From Alcaligenaceae bacterium (lineage in GTDB: Bacteria; Pseudomonadota; Gammaproteobacteria; Burkholderiales; Burkholderiaceae_B): 64,000 nucleotides of DNA. Shown piece after piece: positions 7,054 to 16,671 of this stretch. Within the stretch, counting starts at the first letter, position 1. Every line of letters starts with the position of its first letter. The stretch spans positions 124,001 to 188,000 of the forward strand of contig JACCET010000006.1 in the NCBI GenBank assembly GCA_013416405.1, read 5' to 3'. Under the pieces are notes generated by a model. It ran no database searches. It had not been told where the DNA came from and saw only the letters and a list, made by a program, of their open reading frames with translations. A program made the translations under genes and the position numbers.

Positions 7054-7296
7054 ATGACCATAACCATAGAACAGCACGATCTGCGCAAGATGCTGGTCGA
7101 GGCCGCCAGGCTCGGGGCCAACCACGCCATCGAGGATCTAGTGTGCTACAACAAGATGGATGCGTGCGAGCGCCTGGGCATCTCTTACAACACGCTCAAT
7201 AAGCGCATCGTCGAAGGCAAGCTGCATGATGTGGACGGACGCATCACCGGGGCAGAAATACGGCGCTATCTAGCCGAGTTTGGCCGCAAGCGCTGA
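7054..7296 (+). CDS. Small HTH protein, probable excisionase
   Basis: The 80-residue protein has a helix-turn-helix around residues 30-55 (KMDACERLGISYNTLNKRIVEG) and a second strand/helix region, DGRITGAEIRRYLAEF. This is the layout of MerR-like winged-helix excisionases. The ATG at 7054 follows TGGAG at a good distance; an ATG at 7042 would add four residues. It converges on the integrase gene and overlaps its 3' end by 27 bases. Context supports Xis; a transcription regulator remains possible. Confidence 0.7.
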   Translation: MTITIEQHDLRKMLVEAARLGANHAIEDLVCYNKMDACERLGISYNTLNKRIVEGKLHDVDGRITGAEIRRYLAEFGRKR

Positions 7297-8253
7297 CACT
7301 TTCGGATTGAAATACGTCAAGGCTTGGTTTGTCTGCTTCCACCCAAATATCTTGCACAGCTCCAATACATCCACTTTCTTTGCCAGCATCGTGGCGGCCG
7401 TGTGCCGCGAATCATGGAATGTAAAGCCAGAGAGCTTTTGGCGGCCACGAAAGCGCCTGAACACGACGTCCAGCGTTTCCGGCGTGAGGTTGAATACTTT
7501 ATCCTCGCTGTACCCATCAAGCAGCTTCAACACCCGCTGCGCCCGGCTCGATAGCGGGACCAGCCTCTTTTCCCCATTCTTGGTGTCGGGCAGGATGCAA
7601 TGATCACCCTGCACATTGCGCCACGTGAGTGAGCAAAGCTCACCGGCCCGCATGCCAGTGCGCAGCGCCAGCAGAAAGCATAGGCCAACCGCTTGATAAG
7701 TGCTGGCTACCTGTTGGCCAGATATATAGCCCGATTGCCGGAGTATCTTTTTGACTTCATGCCACTCGATCAGCCGGTCTCGATGCCGGCCCTTGGGTGG
7801 CTTTCGCACATCAAAGCACGGATTGTAGGTTACCCACTTCCACTCCATTCTGGCCACTTGGAACGCAGCTGAGATAACGGCTATCTCGCGCTTGACCGAC
7901 GATTCGGATACGGATTTCAGCCGGGAGTCTCGGAACAATGCAATGTCCGTGGCTGTGACTTCGCGCACATCTTTGTCCAGCGGTAGCAGGTATTTTTTGA
8001 ACGCGGCAATTCGTACTTGCTCCCAGCGCTGCCCCTTCTTTTTCGGGGACTCTTCTTCGGAATATCTGGTCAGCATTTGGCCAAGCGTATGGACTTTTTC
8101 ACCTTCCGGCTTCTTATCCTCTATAATTTCCCTCTCGCGAACGCTGGCCCAAAGCAAGGCCTCCCGCCTGGTCGGGAAAACTTGACTGTCACGTACGCCT
8201 TTTGTTTTTATCTGGGCACGGTAGCCCTTGGTTGTTTTTTGAATGCTTGCCAT
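7270..8253 (-). CDS. Tyrosine recombinase (phage integrase)
   Basis: The 327-residue protein catalyses site-specific integration and excision. The N-terminal part is the arm-binding domain (MASIQKTTKGYRAQIKTKG), followed by a core-binding SAM-like domain and the catalytic domain. Catalytic residues are visible: Arg in ALRTGMRAGEL, the H-x-x-R box in FTFHDSRHTAATML, and the tyrosine in ALTYFNP near the C-terminus. The ATG at 8253 matches the usual family start; the frame continues 10 codons upstream to 8283. It sits at the element edge, transcribed inward, next to the host dapC gene. Confidence 0.93.
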   Translation of the reverse strand: MASIQKTTKGYRAQIKTKGVRDSQVFPTRREALLWASVREREIIEDKKPEGEKVHTLGQMLTRYSEEESPKKKGQRWEQVRIAAFKKYLLPLDKDVREVTATDIALFRDSRLKSVSESSVKREIAVISAAFQVARMEWKWVTYNPCFDVRKPPKGRHRDRLIEWHEVKKILRQSGYISGQQVASTYQAVGLCFLLALRTGMRAGELCSLTWRNVQGDHCILPDTKNGEKRLVPLSSRAQRVLKLLDGYSEDKVFNLTPETLDVVFRRFRGRQKLSGFTFHDSRHTAATMLAKKVDVLELCKIFGWKQTNQALTYFNPKVSALAAKLG

Positions 8254-8354
8254 ACCTGCCACACACCCCCGAAATGGGGCCAACGTGGGGCCATTATGGC
8301 AGAATTCGTGAGAATTTAAGCTCAGAGATTGCCAAGCAAAGTTGCTAAGCCTTT

Positions 8355-8369
8355 GTTATTAATAATAAC
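8355..8369. repeat. AT-rich palindrome in the integrase-dapC gap
   Basis: GTTATTAATAATAAC is a perfect odd-centred palindrome with 7-bp arms, lying between the integrase start and dapC. It could be part of the attachment core, an integrase arm site, or part of a promoter for dapC. No second copy is in the window to confirm an att site. Confidence 0.35.
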
Positions 8370-8491
8370 GGCAAGTTTTCTGCTAATTGATTTCAATGCG
8401 CCGGTTCACTCCGTTCGCACCACAACAATGCATGCTTGCCGGCATTGCAGCACGCCATACAGCCGGCTTGCTGCCTTACCTTGCGGCAAAC

Positions 8492-9688
8492 ATGAACCCC
8501 CGACTTAGCGCACTGCACCCTTATCCTTTTGAAAAGCTAAGGCAGCTGCTTGCGCAGGCCGGGTCGCCCCCTGCGGGGCTTGCACCCATCAGCCTTTCCA
8601 TAGGCGAACCCAAGCATGCCACCCCTGCGCTGATCACTCAGGCCATGCAGGATGCCATGGCAGGCCTGTCGGTCTATCCGCCCACCAAGGGCGATGCGCA
8701 ATTGCGAGCCGTCATTTCCAGCTGGATCGCCCGGCGCTACGGCATTGCGCCACCCAATCCCGAAACGCAGGTACTGCCGGCACTGGGCTCGCGCGAAGCC
8801 CTGTTTTCCTTCGCCCAGACCATCATCGATCCCACGGCGGGCGCGCTTACCGTATGCCCCAATCCGTTTTATCAGATCTATGAAGGCGCAAGCTTGCTGG
8901 CGGGCGCACAGCCTTACTACATTAATGCGCAAGCCGAGCTGAATTTCGGCTATGACTGGGCCGCAGTGCCGGCAGAGGTCTGGCACAAAACACAGTTGCT
9001 GTTCGTATGCTCGCCCGGCAACCCGGCCGGCAATGTCATGGGCCTGCAAGAATGGCAAACCCTGTTTGAGTTGTCTGACGAACATGGCTTCGTCATTGCC
9101 TCTGATGAGTGCTATTCGGAAATCTATTTCGATGAAGCCAACAAGCCCTTGGGTGGGCTGCAAGCAGCCAGCCTGCTCGGGCGTACTGATTATCGCAGGC
9201 TGGTGTGCTTTTCCAGCCTGTCCAAGCGCTCTAATGTACCCGGCCTGCGTTCAGGCTTTATCGCCGGTGATGCCGAACTTATTGCACAGTTCCTGCTGTA
9301 TCGCACCTACCATGGCAGCGCCATGAGTCCCGTCGTTTCGCAAGCCAGTATTGCGGCCTGGAACGACGAATCGCATGTGCTCGAGAATCGGCAGCTTTAT
9401 TGTGAAAAATTCGATGCGGTTCTGCCGATACTGGAGCCCGTGCTGGGCGTTGGCCGGCCCGACGCATCATTTTATCTTTGGGCCCAAACCCCCTGCCCCG
9501 ACACCGATTTTGTACGCGATCTGTACGGCGCCACCGCCGTCACCGCGCTGCCTGGCAGCTTTCTGGCGCGCGAGGCCCATGGCGTAAACCCAGGCGCGAA
9601 CCGCATCCGCCTTGCGTTGGTTGCCCCCAAGCAGCAATGCGTCGAAGCCGCCTTGCGTATTGCCGATTTTGTAAACACCACATACTGA
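8492..9688 (+). CDS. dapC: Succinyldiaminopimelate aminotransferase
   Basis: The 398-residue fold-type I PLP aminotransferase converts N-succinyl-2-amino-6-ketopimelate to N-succinyl-LL-diaminopimelate in lysine and peptidoglycan synthesis. Visible are CSPGNPAGN near residue 173, DECYSE near 205, the PLP lysine in SSLSKRSN (Lys 245), and the arginine strand NRIRLALV near the end. The start MNPRLSALHPYPFEKL is typical of Bordetella-type DapC; the frame runs 35 codons further upstream to 8387. It is followed by dapD and dapE. The integrated element lies just upstream. Confidence 0.93.
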   Translation: MNPRLSALHPYPFEKLRQLLAQAGSPPAGLAPISLSIGEPKHATPALITQAMQDAMAGLSVYPPTKGDAQLRAVISSWIARRYGIAPPNPETQVLPALGSREALFSFAQTIIDPTAGALTVCPNPFYQIYEGASLLAGAQPYYINAQAELNFGYDWAAVPAEVWHKTQLLFVCSPGNPAGNVMGLQEWQTLFELSDEHGFVIASDECYSEIYFDEANKPLGGLQAASLLGRTDYRRLVCFSSLSKRSNVPGLRSGFIAGDAELIAQFLLYRTYHGSAMSPVVSQASIAAWNDESHVLENRQLYCEKFDAVLPILEPVLGVGRPDASFYLWAQTPCPDTDFVRDLYGATAVTALPGSFLAREAHGVNPGANRIRLALVAPKQQCVEAALRIADFVNTTY

Positions 9689-9717
9689 AGCTTTTTTAAA
9701 CCACACCGAGCACTTCT

Positions 9718-11675
<1,958 letters not shown>

Positions 11676-11687
11676 TCAGGAGCCGCC

Positions 11688-12584
11688 ATGCATCACACCG
11701 CCAGTAAAAAACTGCGCACAGTACGCGACTTGCTGCGTTACACCGTCAGCCAGTTCAACGCATCCAGACTGTCTTTCGGGCACGGCAGCGACAACGCCTG
11801 GGACGAAGCAGTGTATCTGCTGCTGCACAGCCTACACCTGCCGCTGGATATGCTAGAGCCCTTCCTTGACGCTCGCGTGCTGCCCGCCGAGCGCGAGCGC
11901 TATTTCAAGCTACTTGAGCGGCGCATTACCGAACATGTGCCCGCTGCCTACCTGACTGGCGAGGCCTGGCTGCAAGGCCACCGCTTTGTGGTGGATCAGC
12001 GTGTCATTGTTCCGCGCTCGCCCATTTCAGAACTGCTTTCCGATAGTCTGAGCCCCTGGGTTGCCAACCCCGACGACGTGGATTTCGTGCTCGACTTGTG
12101 TACCGGCTCGGGTTGCCTGGCCGTACTGGCCGCCCTGGCATTTCCCAATGCCCAGGTCGATGCCGTCGACCTGTCAGAGCATGCCCTGGAAGTGGCCGAC
12201 GAAAATATCGAGCTTTCGGGCCTGGACGGACGCATCACCACGCACTGCAGCGACTTGTTCGAGCAGTTGCCGGGCTGTGAGTACAAGCTCATTATCTGTA
12301 ATCCACCCTACGTCAACAATCACTCCATGGAGCATCTGCCCCAAGAGTACCGCCACGAACCCACCATGGCACTGGCCGGCGGCGACGACGGCATGGATCT
12401 TGTACGCCGTCTGTTGCAACAAGCCCCCTCGTTCATGGCTCCCGAGGGCCTTCTTGTGCTGGAAATCGGCCATGAATATCAGCATTTTCTGGCCGCCTTT
12501 CCAGACCTTGAGCCGATCTGGCTCAGCACCGAAAACACCGAAGATCAAATTCTGCTGCTCACGCGCGAGCAACTTGCTTCGTGA
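11688..12584 (+). CDS. prmB: Ribosomal protein L3 glutamine methyltransferase
   Basis: The 298-residue class I SAM methyltransferase modifies a glutamine of ribosomal protein L3. The SAM site is VLDLCTGSGCLAVLAA near residue 135, and the glutamine-methyltransferase signature NPPY is at 205-208. The N-terminal helical domain is of PrmB type rather than PrmC. It follows dapE in the same operon, and its stop overlaps the GTG start of the ABC-F gene (GTGA). Confidence 0.92.
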   Translation: MHHTASKKLRTVRDLLRYTVSQFNASRLSFGHGSDNAWDEAVYLLLHSLHLPLDMLEPFLDARVLPAERERYFKLLERRITEHVPAAYLTGEAWLQGHRFVVDQRVIVPRSPISELLSDSLSPWVANPDDVDFVLDLCTGSGCLAVLAALAFPNAQVDAVDLSEHALEVADENIELSGLDGRITTHCSDLFEQLPGCEYKLIICNPPYVNNHSMEHLPQEYRHEPTMALAGGDDGMDLVRRLLQQAPSFMAPEGLLVLEIGHEYQHFLAAFPDLEPIWLSTENTEDQILLLTREQLAS

Positions 12585-14515
12585 TTCGCGCTACCGGTCT
12601 GACGATCCGTCGCGGCACCAAGGTGCTGCTTGACGGTACTGATTTCGTTATTAATCCCGGTGAGCGTGTTGGCATAGTCGGCAAGAACGGTGCGGGCAAA
12701 TCCACTTTGTTTGCCGCATTCCAGGGTCGGCTCGATATCGACGCCGGCTCGCTGCTGATTCCGCCCGGCTGGCGTATTGCCAGCGTCGACCAGGAAATCA
12801 GCCACAACGAGCTGCCCGCCCGCGAATTCGTTATTGATGGCGACACGCAATTGCGTGCCTTGCAAACGGAACGCGCCGCCACGCCCGACACCGACGGTCA
12901 TCGCATCGCCGAGCTGGAATCGACACTGGTCGAGGCCGATGCCTGGAGCGCGCCGTCGCGCGCGGAACAGCTGCTGGCCGGCCTGGGCTTTACGCCCGAC
13001 CAGTGGCTGAATCCGGTCAACAGTTTTTCCGGAGGTTGGCAAATGCGCCTGGCGCTAGCCCGCGCACTGATGGCGCCGTCTGAATTACTGCTGCTGGACG
13101 AACCGACCAACCACCTGGATCTGGATGCCATGCTGTGGCTGGAACGCTGGCTGGCCGCATATCAGGGCACCGTCCTGCTCATTTCGCACGATACCGAGTT
13201 CCTGGATTCGGTTGCGACCATCATTTTGCATTTCGACCAGGCCAAGTTGATACGCTATCGTGGCGGCTATGAAGACTTCCTGACGCAGCGCGCCGAGCGA
13301 CTGCGCCAAACCCGGCTGGCCTGGGACAGGCAAACGCGTGAAACGGCCAGGTTGCAAAGCTTCATCGATCGTTTCAAGGCCAAGGCCACCAAGGCCAAGC
13401 AGGCCCAAAGCCGCGTCAAGGCGCTGGCACGCATGGAAACACTGGCACCCTTGCAGGCTGAATCGGGCATAGACATACGTATTCCAGAACCCACCAGCAT
13501 GCCAGACCCTTTGCTGGTGCTGGACAATGTCTCTACCGGCTATACCAACGGGCAAGGACAATCACGCACTGTGCTCTCCAACGTACAGCTCATGGTCAGG
13601 GGCGGTGCGCGCATCGGGGTGCTGGGGGTGAATGGGGCCGGGAAAAGCACGTTGATAAAAACGCTGGCCGAAGAACTACCCGCCCTGGCCGGCGAGCGCC
13701 GTGCTTCCAGAGGCCTGGAAATCGGTTATTTTGCGCAGCACCAGCTGGATATGCTGGACCCTGACGCCACGCCACTGCAGCATTTACTGCGCCTGTCGCC
13801 ACAAACGCGCGAGCAAGAACTGCGCAATTACCTGGGTGGTTTTGGCTTCGGCGGAGATGCCGTGACCAGTAAGATCGCACCCATGTCGGGCGGCGAGAAG
13901 GCACGACTGGCACTGTCGCTTATCGTATGGCAAAAGCCCAATCTTCTCTTGCTGGATGAGCCCAGCAATCACCTGGATGTGGATACCCGGGAAGCCCTGG
14001 CGACCGCGCTGGCCGAGTTTGCCGGCAGTGTATTGCTGGTTTCCCACGATCGTCATTTGCTGCGCACAACCGTGGACAGTTTCTGGATCGTGGCCGACGG
14101 GCGCGTGCAGGAGTTCGATGGCGATCTGGAGGATTACCGCGATTGGCTGGCAACGCGCAGCGCGCAGGCCCGATCCGAGGCACGCAGCAATGCCGAGGAC
14201 GCCAACCCGGGTGATGCCGTGGTTGACCGCAAGGCTCAGCGTCGACACGAGGCCGAGGAACGGCAGCGTCTGGCGGTACTGCGCAAGCCGCTGGATGCCA
14301 AGCTGAAGAAGGTGGATGCCGACATGGAGCGCACCGGCCAACGCCTGCAGGCGTTGAACGCCTTGATTGCCGATCCCGACTTCTATTCGGATGCGCGTCG
14401 CGATGAGCGCCTGAAGGTGTTGGAGGAGCACGGCGAGCTGAGCAAAAAGCATGGCCAGCTTGAAGAGGAGTGGCTGATGCTGCACGAAGAGCTGGAGGCG
14501 TTGACGGCGGCGTAG
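12581..14515 (+). CDS. ABC-F family ATPase, YheS type
   Basis: The 644-residue soluble protein has two ABC cassettes. The first has GKNGAGKST near residue 35 and DEPTNHLDLDA near 170; the second has GVNGAGKST near 348 and DEPSNHLDV near 465. The linker between them and the C-terminal coiled coil (about 540-640) are those of ABC-F ribosome-associated ATPases. The opening sequence and long coiled coil resemble E. coli YheS more than Uup or EttA. ABC-F proteins act on the ribosome; the exact role of YheS is not settled. The GTG start overlaps prmB. Confidence 0.9.
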   Translation: MIRATGLTIRRGTKVLLDGTDFVINPGERVGIVGKNGAGKSTLFAAFQGRLDIDAGSLLIPPGWRIASVDQEISHNELPAREFVIDGDTQLRALQTERAATPDTDGHRIAELESTLVEADAWSAPSRAEQLLAGLGFTPDQWLNPVNSFSGGWQMRLALARALMAPSELLLLDEPTNHLDLDAMLWLERWLAAYQGTVLLISHDTEFLDSVATIILHFDQAKLIRYRGGYEDFLTQRAERLRQTRLAWDRQTRETARLQSFIDRFKAKATKAKQAQSRVKALARMETLAPLQAESGIDIRIPEPTSMPDPLLVLDNVSTGYTNGQGQSRTVLSNVQLMVRGGARIGVLGVNGAGKSTLIKTLAEELPALAGERRASRGLEIGYFAQHQLDMLDPDATPLQHLLRLSPQTREQELRNYLGGFGFGGDAVTSKIAPMSGGEKARLALSLIVWQKPNLLLLDEPSNHLDVDTREALATALAEFAGSVLLVSHDRHLLRTTVDSFWIVADGRVQEFDGDLEDYRDWLATRSAQARSEARSNAEDANPGDAVVDRKAQRRHEAEERQRLAVLRKPLDAKLKKVDADMERTGQRLQALNALIADPDFYSDARRDERLKVLEEHGELSKKHGQLEEEWLMLHEELEALTAA

Positions 14516-14536
14516 TCGGCGGATCTTCATAGCATC

Positions 14537-14585
14537 GGCTGTGGCTGTGGCTGTGGCTATTGGCTATGGCTATGGCTATGGCTAT
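14537..14585 (+). repeat. Hexamer tandem repeat GGCTGT/GGCTAT
   Basis: Three copies of GGCTGT are followed by five copies of GGCTAT, with a single extra T after the first GGCTAT. The array starts 22 bp after the ABC-F stop, between that gene and the first large palindrome. It looks like a slippage-prone simple repeat with no evident coding role. Confidence 0.85.
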
Positions 14586-14617
14586 ATAGCTTATGTGCCT
14601 TCTATATATCTATACAC

Positions 14618-14838
14618 GGCCTGTGTGCCAGTAGGGGCCGCGGGCTGGACGAATGCGGTTCTGGCCGTTGGCCAGAACTACCCAAATTTGATTTGTAGCC
14701 AGGGCGCCTGCGGAACTCGTGCGCACGGGCCCGTGGCCCGAAAGCGCGCACTCAAACAGCCGCAGACTTGCCTCCCTGTCTACAAATCAAATCCGGCGCA
14801 TCCGAAACTCGCCCTTAATCCCTACCGGCACACAGGCC
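14618..14838. repeat. Large imperfect palindrome A (about 221 bp)
   Basis: The outer arms at 14618-14636 and 14820-14838 pair over 18 of 19 bases. Inner arms at 14686-14698 (ATTTGATTTGTAG) and 14780-14792 pair perfectly over 13. CTGCGG/CCGCAG and GTGCGC (14719-14724)/GCGCAC (14746-14751) form the tip. Read on the minus strand, the tip holds CTGTTTGA opposite GAGTT between two helices, a motif shared with palindrome B at 16308-16574. The only outer-arm mismatch is a G-U wobble on the minus strand. The gap 14516-14890 contains this, the hexamer array and no gene. Confidence 0.85.
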
Positions 14839-14890
14839 TGCATACATAATATTGTGTGGAGATGGCACATATTGCCGTTGGCGCTATTGG

Positions 14891-15409
14891 TTAGCTCTGC
14901 GCTGCGAAAGACTCGTGATAGGCAACCGTGCCTGCCGGTACCAAATCGGTAAACGCAATCGCCTGAAAGTATTCAGGCGGCACGTCGGGCAAAACGAGCG
15001 ACGGCTCAGCATTGAACCCAAAGCGCGAGTAATAGGCGGGATCACCCAGGACCACGCACCCGGCCGCTCCTAGCCTGCGCAACACTGTAAGGGCGTGCGC
15101 TACAAGTTGACCACCAATACTTTGCCCTTGGCGCTCTGGGACAACGGACACTGGCCCGAGGCAGTACCACCCGACGGTACCGTCCGAAATGGCTACTGGG
15201 GACACGGCAACATGCCCAACAACCGTAGAATTTTCATCGGCAACGAGCGAAATGGACAACTGACCAGACTGCCGGAGCGCATTCAGAATGAATTGCTCCG
15301 TGTGGCTGGTGTGCTTAGCGTTCAGGAACGCTGCAACCGTGACCGCCTCGATTGCTGCAACGTCAGTTGGTAATTCTTTGCGTATCAGAATAGTCTTCTT
15401 GCTATGCAC
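14891..15409 (-). CDS. GNAT family N-acetyltransferase (YhbS-like)
   Basis: The 172-residue acetyltransferase has the acetyl-CoA loop VVPERQGQSIGGQLVAHAL near residues 92-110 (the Q/R-x-x-G-x-G/A motif A). It also has GCVVLGDPAYYSRFGF near residue 116, characteristic of the YhbS subgroup. The substrate is unknown. The start is a GTG at 15409 with AGG upstream. It stands alone between palindrome A and an inverted repeat at 15553-15635. Confidence 0.85.
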   Translation of the reverse strand: MHSKKTILIRKELPTDVAAIEAVTVAAFLNAKHTSHTEQFILNALRQSGQLSISLVADENSTVVGHVAVSPVAISDGTVGWYCLGPVSVVPERQGQSIGGQLVAHALTVLRRLGAAGCVVLGDPAYYSRFGFNAEPSLVLPDVPPEYFQAIAFTDLVPAGTVAYHESFAAQS

Positions 15410-15552
15410 TGCCGATACCTATGTTCGTGCGCGTATCGCTACCGATACTAAGGAACGGGCCCTGCATCCTTTAAACACGAATATGTTCGGATGGTACCAT
15501 CACCCACGATTGATCCATAGCCAGCCTGTCATCGCCTTGAGCAGCCGCTCTG

Positions 15553-15635
15553 GGGCAATATAAATGGCCAGTTTGGATCGAGTTCGGCCTCTCCGGCTTT
15601 AGCGAAAATCGAACAAGGACAGACATTTATTGCCC
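15553..15635. repeat. Inverted repeat in the gap between two GNAT genes
   Basis: GGGCAATATAAATG (15553-15566) faces CATTTATTGCCC (15624-15635). They pair over 12 bases apart from a 2-base bulge, with about 57 bp between the arms. It may be a small non-autonomous element remnant or a long hairpin. No gene is seen in 15410-15685. Confidence 0.5.
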
Positions 15636-15685
15636 AGCACAGAAGTTAAACGCATAACTTTAAATTGCTGCTTTACGAGGAATCG

Positions 15686-16159
15686 ATGGAAATTAGACGG
15701 TTCAGACCTGGGGACGAGAGCGCGTTATTTCAGGTCTTTCTATCGGCTGTGCGTGTCATCGCGTCACGTGACTATACAGCCGCACAAATAGAGGCTTGGG
15801 CACAGGCAGACCGTGCCCCGGAAGTGTGGGCTAGCCGCATGAGGGAATTACGGCCGTTTATCGCTGAGGCCGAAGGTGAAATTGCCGGGTACGCTGACAT
15901 TCAGCCCAATGGATACATCGATCATTTCTTTGTATCGGGAGCCCATCCGCGACAAGGCATCGGCACCTTGCTAATGAGTCGTATCCATGACGAAGCCGAG
16001 CTACTGGGGATTAGCGAGCTCACAGCGGATGTGAGCAAGACGGCTGAGCCATTCTTTTTACGTCACGGTTTTCAAGTGGTGGAGCGAGGATTTCCCATTC
16101 GGCGGGGTGTGACACTGCAAAATGCACTGATGCGAAAAGACTTACATCACAGGACATGA
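15686..16159 (+). CDS. GNAT family N-acetyltransferase
   Basis: The 157-residue acetyltransferase has MEIRRFRPGDESAL as its first strand and helix, the acetyl-CoA loop HPRQGIGTLLMSRI near residue 93, and a C-terminal TADVSKTAEPFFLRHGFQVV that closes the fold. It resembles YafP-type enzymes, but the substrate cannot be told. The ATG at 15686 follows ACGAGGA. It lies between an inverted repeat and palindrome B, so it is probably a single-gene unit. Confidence 0.85.
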   Translation: MEIRRFRPGDESALFQVFLSAVRVIASRDYTAAQIEAWAQADRAPEVWASRMRELRPFIAEAEGEIAGYADIQPNGYIDHFFVSGAHPRQGIGTLLMSRIHDEAELLGISELTADVSKTAEPFFLRHGFQVVERGFPIRRGVTLQNALMRKDLHHRT

Positions 16160-16307
16160 CTCACTGCCAGACCTTCCTACAGATGCCGCTGGCGAAACGC
16201 CGTCAGCTGACACCCCGCCTTCCCAGCCCGTGGCGGATTACGATAGCACCAAAAAACGCGCTGAACGCTTACATTCCCGAACCAACGCCCTTCCATAACG
16301 CCTTAAC

Positions 16308-16574
16308 GTATCCAGTTGCTGTGAGGTCTGTCGGGGGCTGCTGGGGCACGAGGGCGACTTTCGGGCACGCTGTTTAAAGGCCAGCTGTCGGCGATGCAAG
16401 GTCGCAGCTGTTTGAAGGCCACGTTTGTCGGACCACCGGTCCGACGGCCTGAGTTCTGCGACCGCGCCGACGGCTGGCCTTTAAACAGGCAGTCCTGCGT
16501 AGCAGGACCGTGCTCGTGGAGCCCGACTGCCCCAGCAGCTCCCGACAGACCGGTCCTTACAAGCAACCGGATAC
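16308..16574. repeat. Large imperfect palindrome B (about 267 bp)
   Basis: The arms are, from outside in: 16308-16320 with 16561-16574 (imperfect); 16325-16348 with 16528-16551 (23 of 24 pair); 16370-16393 with 16465-16488 (23 of 24); GGTCGCAG with CTGCGACC (8 of 8); and GTCGGACC (16427-16434) with GGTCCGAC (16438-16445) around a 3-nt loop. Both long-arm mismatches are G-U pairs on the plus strand. The tip carries CTGTTTGA opposite GAGTT, as in palindrome A. The 512-bp gap 16160-16671 holds nothing else. Confidence 0.9.
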
Positions 16575-16671
16575 AAAGCAAGCAGCCGGCGGCTATAAAG
16601 CAAACAACCTGCTACCAAGCCCCCCAACGGCTATCTCAGCAACCAGCGACCAACCAGCCAAGCACCAACAG

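Larger units (their letters stand above)
1..8387. mobile_element. Right part of an integrated prophage or prophage-like island
   Basis: The stretch carries many short, tightly packed genes of phage type: a DUF2303 protein, a dNMP kinase, a DUF1566 protein and small unknowns. It has an operator array with a boxA-type site, and it ends in a tyrosine recombinase facing a small HTH protein. The next gene, dapC, belongs to a conserved host operon, so the edge lies between the integrase start (8253) and the dapC start (8492). The left end and the second att copy lie outside the window, so the exact boundary cannot be fixed. No structural (capsid or tail) genes are visible, so a satellite or ICE-like element is also possible. 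Confidence 0.85.

Noticed and set aside
8537-9163. 208-residue minus-strand open frame
   Set aside because: Antisense to dapC; no motifs, and the dapC frame carries the complete aminotransferase signature.
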